Position numbers and translations under genes: made by a program
The notes under the pieces: generated by a model
What the model was told of the DNA's origin: nothing
What the model saw: the letters and a program-made list of their open reading frames with translations, nothing else
The model's database searches: none
Source: Amphritea opalescens
GTDB taxonomy: Bacteria > Pseudomonadota > Gammaproteobacteria > Pseudomonadales > Balneatricaceae
DNA: 64,000 nt
NCBI RefSeq assembly: GCF_003957515.1
Contig: NZ_RQXW01000008.1
Span: 62,001-126,000, forward strand
Direction of reading: 5' to 3'
Part shown: piece by piece, positions 57,726-64,000 of the stretch
Position numbering within the stretch: the first letter of the stretch is position 1
Layout of the letters: each line of letters opens with the position of its first letter

Positions 57726-59449
57726 TACTCTACCTCAATATTGAGTTTTTTTAGGCGATAGGCCAGCGTTGGGCGTGTCATATCCAGCATTCGAGCCGCT
57801 TCAGCGACATTATGCTGGGCCTTGTTTAAGGTGTGTTCTAGCAGGCTTTTTTCGATGGAGGCCATCGAGCCTCCCTGTTCTAGTGCTTGATCCATCCAGG
57901 AGGTGCTGTTTTGTTCCCGAGGTGATGTTGGTTGAGATATCTGTTGCGACGGTGCATCAACCAATCCACCTTCCGCTGAGATGACTTGACTGTCTTGACC
58001 GATAGACATGCTAGGGAAAAGATATTGTGCATCGATGGTTTCGCCGTTTTCAGCCAAAATAAGGCCGCGTTCAATGACGTTCTCAAGTTCTCGGACGTTG
58101 CCCGGCCATTGGTAACGGGACAGCGCTTTGGTGGCTAAATCGGATAGACCAAGGGTTTTTTTGTTGTAGAACGCTTCATACTTCTTGAGGAAGTGATCGG
58201 TCAGCATCGGGATATCCTCAGGCCGTTGGCGCAGTGGTGGGATATCAATCGGATAAACATTAAGACGGTAATAAAGATCGGCTCTAAAGCGGCCTTGTTC
58301 GACGGCCTCAAGCAGCGATTCATTGGTGGCGGCGATAACCCGGACATCCACTTTGCGGGTTTGATTATCACCCACCCGTTCAATTTCCCCCTCTTGCAAT
58401 GCCCGCAGCAGTGTTGCTTGAGCGCGGGGGCTAAGTTCGATCACCTCATCGAGAAAGATAGTGCCCTTGTTAGCCCGTTCAAAGCGGCCTTCCCGTGACT
58501 GGGTAGCGCCGGTATACGCGCCCTTGACCACCCCGAAGAGCTCGGCTTCAATCAGATCAGGGGGGATGGCGGCGCAGTTAATCGCAATAAAGGGTTGCTT
58601 GGCGCGGGGAGAGTTATCATGAATACCTTTGGCGACTAGCTCTTTGCCAACGCCGGTCTCGCCGAGTAATAGCACCGAGACTTTGCCGGCTGAAGCCTTG
58701 TCGGCGAGCTTGCAGACTTTTTGAAAGCCTTCGGATACGCCAATAAAATTGCCCAAGCTTGGGCTGTTATCGATTTTATGACGTAAGACCGAGATCTGGT
58801 CCTGTAATTCATAGAGCTCATCGATAATAGGCGCGGATTTATAGTAGTTGCGGTAGGTAGCGTAATCTTCCCACTCCGTGGCTGGGCGACCTTCGAGGAG
58901 GCATTGATGATCACCACAGCCGCGACACTGTTTCTCCTTGAAAATAATTTCTTGGCCCAAGAGCGTCGATGAAAAGCTACTCGCGTGACCGGCGAGTGCC
59001 CAGCAGACAGGGCCATCGGTGAGTCCTAGCTCAGAGGTAAACATCTCGGCTTCATAGGAGTCATGCATCTGGAGTAGGGCGTAGAAATGATCGCTCTCTG
59101 CACTGACTTCCAACTGGAGTTCTTCTACCCGCATTGAACCCTTGAGAGAGTCGAGCATAAAACCGGTGCGAAATAGTTCGATGGGAGGAATATCGCCGGC
59201 CAGTCGTTTAACTAGTTCTGCATCTTGCTGTCCGAGGCTATAGCCTAAGCGCATAAAGAAGCCTTTGGCGCGCTCTAATCCGACGGTGAGGATCTGCTCC
59301 TTTCTGAAGTTGGTCAGAGAGGTGAGCTGCATGAGCAGCATTCGTTGTTCGCCAAACCAAACCGTGCCGTCGCTCTTTTGAAAGCGGACCTGTTGTGAGA
59401 GTTGCTGCATATCCGGATGGGTTGCCGGCAGTTGAGCTGCAATGTTCAT
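57725..59449 (-). CDS. Sigma-54 activator with XylR N-terminal and V4R domains
   Basis: Enhancer-binding activator of sigma-54 RNA polymerase. Domain order: XylR_N-type sensor (about 20-115), V4R domain (about 125-190) with a Cys cluster CRGCGDHQC, AAA+ domain (about 228-465) with Walker A LLGETGVGKE (about 259-268), GAYTGA loop (about 310-315, Tyr in place of the usual Phe) and GTIFLDEV, and a C-terminal Fis-type helix-turn-helix (NVAEAARMLDMTRPTLAYRL). This is the architecture of XylR/DmpR regulators that sense aromatic compounds directly. ATG 59449 has GAGGA at 9-base spacing; GTG 59458 lacks spacing. Confidence 0.9.
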   Translation of the reverse strand: MNIAAQLPATHPDMQQLSQQVRFQKSDGTVWFGEQRMLLMQLTSLTNFRKEQILTVGLERAKGFFMRLGYSLGQQDAELVKRLAGDIPPIELFRTGFMLDSLKGSMRVEELQLEVSAESDHFYALLQMHDSYEAEMFTSELGLTDGPVCWALAGHASSFSSTLLGQEIIFKEKQCRGCGDHQCLLEGRPATEWEDYATYRNYYKSAPIIDELYELQDQISVLRHKIDNSPSLGNFIGVSEGFQKVCKLADKASAGKVSVLLLGETGVGKELVAKGIHDNSPRAKQPFIAINCAAIPPDLIEAELFGVVKGAYTGATQSREGRFERANKGTIFLDEVIELSPRAQATLLRALQEGEIERVGDNQTRKVDVRVIAATNESLLEAVEQGRFRADLYYRLNVYPIDIPPLRQRPEDIPMLTDHFLKKYEAFYNKKTLGLSDLATKALSRYQWPGNVRELENVIERGLILAENGETIDAQYLFPSMSIGQDSQVISAEGGLVDAPSQQISQPTSPREQNSTSWMDQALEQGGSMASIEKSLLEHTLNKAQHNVAEAARMLDMTRPTLAYRLKKLNIEVE

Positions 59450-59488
59450 ATTCTGCACTCCTCATCTTTATTATTATGAGATGAAATC

Positions 59489-59500
59489 ATCATATATGAT
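59489..59500. promoter_or_regulatory. 12-bp palindrome upstream of the sigma-54 activator
   Basis: ATCATATATGAT is a perfect palindrome in the 117-base divergent region, 40 bases upstream of the activator start. AT-rich palindromes arise by chance more easily, so the site is only a candidate. Confidence 0.4.
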
Positions 59501-59533
59501 TGCTTATTTAAAATCTTAGAGCTTTTGTGTAAT

Positions 59534-59559
59534 CTATAATCCCAAATATGGGATTATAG
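59534..59559. promoter_or_regulatory. 26-bp near-perfect operator before the LysR gene
   Basis: CTATAATCCCA (59534-59544) and TGGGATTATAG (59549-59559) are exact reverse complements around AATA. The repeat ends 7 bases before the LysR ATG and includes a perfect TATAAT (59535-59540) on the plus strand and its mirror on the minus strand. Binding of a regulator here would block transcription of the LysR gene, suggesting autoregulation. It is not a terminator: no T run. Confidence 0.7.
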
Positions 59560-59566
59560 TGGTGAT

Positions 59567-60463
59567 ATGAATTATCAATATCTGTATATATTTATCAAAG
59601 TGATTGAACGGGGCAGTTTTCTGTCGGCTTCGCAGGCGTTAGGTGTGCCAACCTCAACGGTAAGCCGTAAGGTGCAGCAACTCGAGCAGGATTTAGGCTA
59701 TAAGCTGATGCACCGTAGCGCACGAAAATTGGTGCTGACCGAAGCCGGCGTGAAGTTTTACAATCGCTGTCAGCCGTTATTTGTCGAGTTAGAGTTTACC
59801 GCGAAGGAGTTAGACGATGAGTTGGCTGAGCCTTCGGGGCTACTGCGGGTAACGGCCCCGGTTAGTTTAACCAATGATCTGATGATGGATTGGTTTTTCC
59901 TATTCATGGAGCAGTTTCCGCGCATTAACCTCGAATTGATCGTGGCTAACCGTAATATCGATCTCGTTGAAGAGGGGATCGATGTGGCGTTTCGTATTGG
60001 TGAGGTGCGTTTACAAAATTGGATCTCACGTCCGCTGTTAGAATCACGCTTCAGTGTTTGTGCCAGTGAAGACTACCTCGCTCGGCGCGGATCGCCCAAG
60101 CATCCAGAAGATCTATATCAGCACACCCTGATCGTTGCCCGTCGAACCCAGGTGTGGAATTTTACCGGTGCGGGTGGCGAGCAGGTGAGAATTGAGGGGG
60201 AAGCACGGCTAAAAGTGGATGAGTTGAGTCTCGCGGCCCGCGCGGCTGAAAATGGTTTAGGGATCGTGAATTTGCCGGAATATGTGGTACAGAATTCATT
60301 AGCGGCGGGGCGTTTAAAGCGACTGATGCCGAGTTGGCAGCCCCACTCGCGGGAAGTGAATATGCTCTATCCCGAGCGTAAATATATTCCGGGAAAAGTG
60401 CGGCTGTTTATCGACTTTATATTGGCGCGGGTTGCTGAGATGCCGGTTAATCAATCTCACTGA
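59567..60463 (+). CDS. LysR-family transcriptional regulator
   Basis: 298 residues. The N-terminal helix-turn-helix (about 1-60) reads FLSASQALGVPTSTVSRKVQ followed by LEQDLGYKLMHRSARKLVLT, typical of the LysR group near DsdC/AaeR-like or PcaQ-type members with a periplasmic-binding fold at 90-290 (SGLLRVTAPVSLTNDL). The Arg-rich segment VARRTQVWNFTG and the sequence AAENGLGIVNLPEYVVQ are common in this group. Divergent from the sigma-54 operon; likely regulates itself or its neighbours through the palindrome before its start. Ends overlapping DUF2889 by 17 bases, tail to tail. Confidence 0.9.
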   Translation: MNYQYLYIFIKVIERGSFLSASQALGVPTSTVSRKVQQLEQDLGYKLMHRSARKLVLTEAGVKFYNRCQPLFVELEFTAKELDDELAEPSGLLRVTAPVSLTNDLMMDWFFLFMEQFPRINLELIVANRNIDLVEEGIDVAFRIGEVRLQNWISRPLLESRFSVCASEDYLARRGSPKHPEDLYQHTLIVARRTQVWNFTGAGGEQVRIEGEARLKVDELSLAARAAENGLGIVNLPEYVVQNSLAAGRLKRLMPSWQPHSREVNMLYPERKYIPGKVRLFIDFILARVAEMPVNQSH

Positions 60464-61025
60464 CATCAATCAGCTCGGCGGGCTCGTAGGCTGCGGGCCA
60501 ATACTTTTTAACCACTTCGCCTGCACTGTCAAAGGTGTGGCAGGTGTTGAGGTTAAATGGCTTATGATTTTCATCTTGGCGGGCTTTATCTAGCCGTTCT
60601 TGATGGGTTGCCTGGAATGCGGTGGTGGCGATAGGGCCGAGCAGCTCAAGTAAGTGGGTGCAGCCATTAATACCGCTGAATAGCTCTTTACACTTTTTCG
60701 TAAAGCCGGGCGCAATCTGCTGGCCGGTTAATAAAGAGTAGCGATCGGCAATCGACGGGCACATACGAAAGGGCGTGTTGTCCATGCTAGCCACCGCATC
60801 GAGGATATTCAGCTCTAGATCGATGGTTAGTCGGATCGCCAATAAATGAATAGGCTCACCTGCATCCACGATACCGTTGTTACGTTCCTTGATTTCGATC
60901 GGCACAGTTTTGATATCGCTTAAGTGCCCCTCAATGTCCCAGAGTCCGTCGGCGCGTTTATAACCTTGGCACGTGACGGTGCGGGTGTGTTGCAAGCTGC
61001 GTTCAGTCGGGGAGGGTAATGGCAT
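60447..61025 (-). CDS. DUF2889 domain protein
   Basis: 192-residue soluble protein of the DUF2889 family, recognised by the opening RTVTCQGYKRADGLWDIEGH, the segment LAIRLTIDLELNILDAVASM, and GFTKKCKELFSGINGCTHLL. Two Cys pairs and a His-rich end (NLNTCHTFDSAGEVVKKYWP) may bind a ligand or metal, but none is known to me. Faces paaX downstream on the same strand and converges on LysR. The 3' overlap with LysR leaves no terminator between them. Confidence 0.85.
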   Translation of the reverse strand: MPLPSPTERSLQHTRTVTCQGYKRADGLWDIEGHLSDIKTVPIEIKERNNGIVDAGEPIHLLAIRLTIDLELNILDAVASMDNTPFRMCPSIADRYSLLTGQQIAPGFTKKCKELFSGINGCTHLLELLGPIATTAFQATHQERLDKARQDENHKPFNLNTCHTFDSAGEVVKKYWPAAYEPAELIDVSEID

Positions 61026-61114
61026 AGAATCAGTACTTTATAGTAATTGGGTTTAGACTAAAGCCTATCTTTATCCCACAAAGGCTTCCGCGGTGCAACA
61101 ATCAATCGTTTGTC

Positions 61115-62035
61115 TTATAAGCCGCCGAAACGTTTGTAAAAGCGTGGAGCCGGTTCCGGTAGGCGGCCGTCGGCGGTCTCTTGGGTGTCAGACAGGAAGT
61201 TCTCGGCCCCTTGGAATATCAGTCGATAGATGTTGCGACACAACACGCGGGCGGAGGTGCCGGACCAGTCAGCGGGGAGTAGTTTTTCAGGTAGCTGCGG
61301 GTCTTTCAACAGGATGCGACGATAGTGATGAATCAGCAGAGTACGTAGTTGAAAACACTGTTCCGGATCGAGTTCTGGCTGGTTCTCAACGGCCCTAAGG
61401 ATCGGCCGAAAGCGTTCGAGAAAGAGTTGATAGTCATCGGCCAGTTGGTTGAGGTTCCAGCACTCATTAACCAGTTCTTTAAGCGGAGTTGAGGTTTGCC
61501 CGCCCACCAGTTCTGAATTCATATGAATCACATCATTTTGCACACAGAGTTCCTGTAGTGTGCCGTTAACTTCGATCATATCAGCCATGGGGTGTGCCAT
61601 GACACTCGGGGCGATGTTACCGAAACCTAACCATTCAAGCTCTTTTTTGACCACTTTGCGCAGTTCTATATCCAGCTGGGTATTGATGACTAGGTCCCAC
61701 TTACCATCCCACTCAGGATAAAGCTCGGCGTAGATACGTCTAAAGGCGCTTTCGAAGCGTCTGCGTCCGGTGTCGGTGAGGCTGTAAAAGCTTTTGCGGC
61801 CGACCTGTGATGAACTAAGCCAGCCATCTTTGGTGAGCCTGAAAATGGATGTTCTGACGAGGCGCTGATTGAGGCCGAGAGGTTCAAGAAGTTTGATCAG
61901 ACTGCCGAGCCAGACGGTGCCACCCCGAGGGGAGATAGCATCACCATAGATGGTGATAATCAGAGAACCACCACGGATCGGTCGCTGGTTCTTAAAATCA
62001 TCCACCAGCTCTTCAATACAACGAAGTCTGTTCAT
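61115..62035 (-). CDS. paaX: PaaX-family repressor
   Basis: Repressor of the GntR-like PaaX family, which in E. coli controls phenylacetate degradation and is released by phenylacetyl-CoA. The N-terminal winged helix (SLIITIYGDAISPRGGTVWL, followed by GSLIKLLEPLGLNQRLVRTS) and the conserved FRLTKDGWLSSSQVGRKSFY are present, with the family C-terminal domain (WDLVINTQ... PLMADMIEVNG-like) following. 306 residues, family length. The visible neighbourhood has no paa catabolic genes; the transporter downstream on the other strand may be its target, or it may act elsewhere. Weak ribosome-binding site. Confidence 0.9.
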   Translation of the reverse strand: MNRLRCIEELVDDFKNQRPIRGGSLIITIYGDAISPRGGTVWLGSLIKLLEPLGLNQRLVRTSIFRLTKDGWLSSSQVGRKSFYSLTDTGRRRFESAFRRIYAELYPEWDGKWDLVINTQLDIELRKVVKKELEWLGFGNIAPSVMAHPMADMIEVNGTLQELCVQNDVIHMNSELVGGQTSTPLKELVNECWNLNQLADDYQLFLERFRPILRAVENQPELDPEQCFQLRTLLIHHYRRILLKDPQLPEKLLPADWSGTSARVLCRNIYRLIFQGAENFLSDTQETADGRLPEPAPRFYKRFGGL

Positions 62036-62742
62036 TGAGTTCTCATAACATTAAGTAAGGAAAAAATTCCGCTACTCACCATCGGTTGTGCGGGATAAAG
62101 CACTGATTCTATGTGCAAAAACCGATCCCATCAACTAAAGCTCCGAGAAATGATTTAAAAAGCCGTTGCTAGGTGACGCTTCAGTGCGATGCTTTAATAG
62201 CTTTTTCAAAGGGATAAAAAGTCGTAAGCCGCTGAAAAACTCGTCCATTGTGTTAACAAGGGGGAAGGGTAGGGGCGGAGTTAGGCTCAAGCTGCTACAT
62301 TGATAGGCGGCTTAGGGCGAAAGTCGTAGACGATTGTCCAATAAAGTCGCGGTAATTTGTTTACGGGCAGAGGTTATTCGATTAACATGTTAACTAAATA
62401 ATGTATCAGACTATCAACGCTTAATAGTCGGAAACAATATTGCGGTACATTAAGTAACGTCAAAGGGAGGTTCTAGGTTTGTGTTGCTTTGATCAGGAAG
62501 TATTCGAAAAGAATGTTTGAATCCTGTTTCTGAGCGGCTAAAGCTGAGAAAATCATTCTGATACAGTCTATATGTCTTCAATTTATAGTAATGTATCACT
62601 TTGTCGGTTATGCTTTTGTTAAGCTTTGATCCGATATGTTAAAGCGGATAGATAATAATAAAGGGCTCAGCCCTATTATGTTCTCTATAACAATAAAATG
62701 GCATGCGTCTGAGCATGCAAGAGAAAGCCAGGAGATTAACGA
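62036..62742. promoter_or_regulatory. Regulatory region between paaX and the TRAP operon
   Basis: 707 bases without a credible gene. It contains a perfect palindrome TTAACATGTTAA (62382-62393), AGGGCTCAGCCCT (62662-62674, 6-bp arms about a C), and two GCATGC sequences 12 bases apart (62701-62706 and 62713-62718) just before the TRAP ribosome-binding site. No clear sigma-70 or sigma-54 promoter was seen. The region is AT-rich and long, suggesting multiple regulatory sites for paaX and the transporter. Confidence 0.55.
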
Positions 62743-63765
62743 ATGACAAATATGAAATTTTTCAAAACGGCAGCGGCTGTCAGTTTGGGTCTGTCCCTAT
62801 CCGCTGGAGCTATGGCTGAAACCACACTGCGTGTCGCTAGCTGGTTGCCGCCTACCCACCCTCAAAACGCTATCGTTTGGCCTACATGGTCTAAATGGGT
62901 TGAAGATGCGACTGACGGTCGCGTTAAAGTTGAGATCGAATATGGTCTTGGCCACCCTAAAACCATGTTCGAACTGGTTGAAGATGGCGTTGTTGATGTG
63001 TCTTGGAGCTACCATGGCTATGTGCCAGGTCGATTTAAGCTGACGCAAGCGGTTGAACAACCATTGCTAGGTGCAAGTGCTGAAGCCGCGTCTGTTGCGC
63101 ACTGGCGTGTTCACCAGAAGTACTTTGCTAAAGCGAACGAGCATGAAGGCCTTGAAGTGATCGGTCTGTTTACCCATGGACCCGGTCAGATCCACATGGT
63201 TGATCCTATTACCTCTTTGGCAGATCTAAAAGGTAAGAAGATCCGCTTAGGTGGTGGTGTTCAGGGTGAGATTGGCGAACGTCTTGGCGTTACCGCAGTT
63301 GGCGCACCGGCACCAAAAGTCTATGAGATGATGCAGCAGGGTGTTATCGATGGTGTTTTCATTCCGATGGGTGAGCAAAAATCACTGCGTTTGAAAGAAG
63401 TCGCCCGCAACGTTGTTGTACTGCCCGGTGGTATGTACATGGGTAGCTTTGCGATGTTTATGAACCCTGATTTCCTTGCGGACCTTGATCCTAAAGATCG
63501 CGAAGCGATTTTGAGCGTATCCGGTGAAAAGCTATCGGCAATGGCCGGTCGTGCATGGGACCAGGGCGATATTGCTGGTCTTAAAGCCGCAGAAGAAGCC
63601 GGTGTGAATATCACTATGGTTAAACCAGGTGATGCGCTGGACGTAGAGTTCAATGAGCTGACTAAGGGTATGGATGAAGCGTTCTATGAATCGGTTGCTG
63701 ATCGCGGCGTTGATGCCAAAGCAGCACTGACAGAACTGCGTCAGATTGCCCGTAGCTATAAGTAA
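62743..63765 (+). CDS. dctP: TRAP transporter substrate-binding protein (DctP type)
   Basis: Periplasmic solute-binding protein of a tripartite ATP-independent transporter, probably for organic acids. Sec signal peptide: core AAAVSLGLSLSAGAMA with cleavage at AMA-ET near residue 26. The mature protein opens TTLRVASWLPPTHPQNAIVW, with the DctP signature GKKIRLGGGVQGEIGERLG (the Arg binds the substrate carboxylate) and GVIDGVFIPMGEQKSL. 340 residues, family length. AGGAG ribosome-binding site 8 bases upstream. The substrate is not readable from sequence; aromatic or keto acids fit the neighbours. Confidence 0.92.
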   Translation: MTNMKFFKTAAAVSLGLSLSAGAMAETTLRVASWLPPTHPQNAIVWPTWSKWVEDATDGRVKVEIEYGLGHPKTMFELVEDGVVDVSWSYHGYVPGRFKLTQAVEQPLLGASAEAASVAHWRVHQKYFAKANEHEGLEVIGLFTHGPGQIHMVDPITSLADLKGKKIRLGGGVQGEIGERLGVTAVGAPAPKVYEMMQQGVIDGVFIPMGEQKSLRLKEVARNVVVLPGGMYMGSFAMFMNPDFLADLDPKDREAILSVSGEKLSAMAGRAWDQGDIAGLKAAEEAGVNITMVKPGDALDVEFNELTKGMDEAFYESVADRGVDAKAALTELRQIARSYK

Positions 63766-63775
63766 GGAGCGCGCT

Positions 63776-64000
63776 ATGACCTTTAGTGCCTGGGTAACAG
63801 CGCACTACGAGGAAAAGGGGCCAGTCATTTGGCTGGCCTTTTTCCTTGAGTTGATTGCTGCCGTAACACTGTTTTTACTGATGATGTTGACCTGCGCGGA
63901 TGTCTTCGGACGTTACTTTTTGAGTAACTCTGTTGATGGCACCACCGAACTGACGGAAATGGCAATCGCCATTATGGTCTTTGCTGAAATGCCGGTGATT
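63776..64000 (+). CDS. TRAP transporter small permease DctQ, truncated by the window edge
   Basis: The frame from ATG 63776, 10 bases after dctP with AAGGAG upstream, is open to the end of the window (75 codons). It has a first membrane helix (VIWLAFFLELIAAVTLFLLM at about 17-36) followed by LTCADVFGRYFLSNSVDGTT and a second helix starting ELTEMAIAIMVFAEMP, the pattern of DctQ small permeases. The large permease DctM should follow outside the window. Confidence 0.85.
   Translation, partial: MTFSAWVTAHYEEKGPVIWLAFFLELIAAVTLFLLMMLTCADVFGRYFLSNSVDGTTELTEMAIAIMVFAEMPVI

Noticed and set aside
62036-62742. Possible small genes in the paaX / TRAP gap
   Set aside because: No frame with a ribosome-binding site, normal codon use or recognisable protein motif was seen in either strand.

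Overview
The window is a stretch of gammaproteobacterial chromosome, most likely from a marine member of the Oceanospirillales (relatives of Neptunomonas, Amphritea or Marinobacterium). Evidence for this is the Na+-translocating NQR operon with its maturation factors, the NhaB antiporter, the TRAP transporter, and a gene order that for about 35 kb matches what I recall of Pseudomonas (psrA, nagZ, csiV, mfd, gap, nqr, sth, PilZ gene, lol, comEC, exbBD, lpxK, kdsB, ptp, murB, rne, rluC). The genus is inference. I see no insertion sequence, prophage, integrase, CRISPR array, rRNA or pseudogene. About 93% of the bases are coding, and intrinsic terminators sit at most operon ends.

Layout: 0-2.7 kb, end of a probable lon gene, hupB, tRNA-Asp(GTC) and ppiD. 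2.8-8.4 kb (minus), the yejABEF peptide ABC importer. 8.4-11.2 kb (minus), a small membrane protein, mltD and gloB. 11.3-13.3 kb, a YafS-type methyltransferase, rnhA and dnaQ. 13.4-17.5 kb, nhaB, nudC, an SCP2-domain protein and sohB. 17.6-21.4 kb, a PsrA-like TetR regulator, a YkuD-fold protein without signal peptide, nagZ, an MscS channel and a DUF2750 protein. 21.5-27.4 kb, csiV-mfd divergent from a long-form glyceraldehyde-3-phosphate dehydrogenase. 27.7-34.9 kb, nqrABCDEF-apbE-nqrM. 35-38.2 kb, sthA, then a minus-strand group holding a membrane protein, a Tus-like replication-terminus protein and a split PilZ protein. 38.3-48 kb, lolF-lolD, DUF2062, comEC, exbBD, lpxK, a Trm112-like gene, kdsB, a low-molecular-weight phosphatase and murB. 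48.2-54 kb, rne divergent from rluC and a KfrA-like coiled-coil protein. 54.2-56.2 kb, cysB and a second RluA-family synthase. 56.3-64 kb is the accessory-looking end: a sigma-54 activator of the XylR/DmpR type overlapping GlcG-like and luciferase-like genes, a LysR regulator behind a near-perfect operator, DUF2889, PaaX, and the start of a TRAP transporter.

Functionally the core supports cell-envelope building and recycling (mltD, YkuD protein, nagZ, murB, lpxK, kdsB, lol), sodium bioenergetics (nhaB, nqr, apbE, nqrM), and nucleic-acid maintenance (hupB, rnhA, dnaQ, mfd, tus-like, comEC, rne, rluC). The last 8 kb looks like catabolic regulation, probably of aromatic or organic-acid substrates.

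No single gene cluster here looks like an entirely new system. The points most worth checking are the Tus-like gene outside its usual hosts, the signal-less YkuD protein beside nagZ, the single-permease Lol transporter, the PilZ domain split by a helical insert, hairpins around the rne start, and the compact sigma-54 / GlcG / flavin-oxidoreductase operon. All calls come from reading the sequence; no database search was possible.
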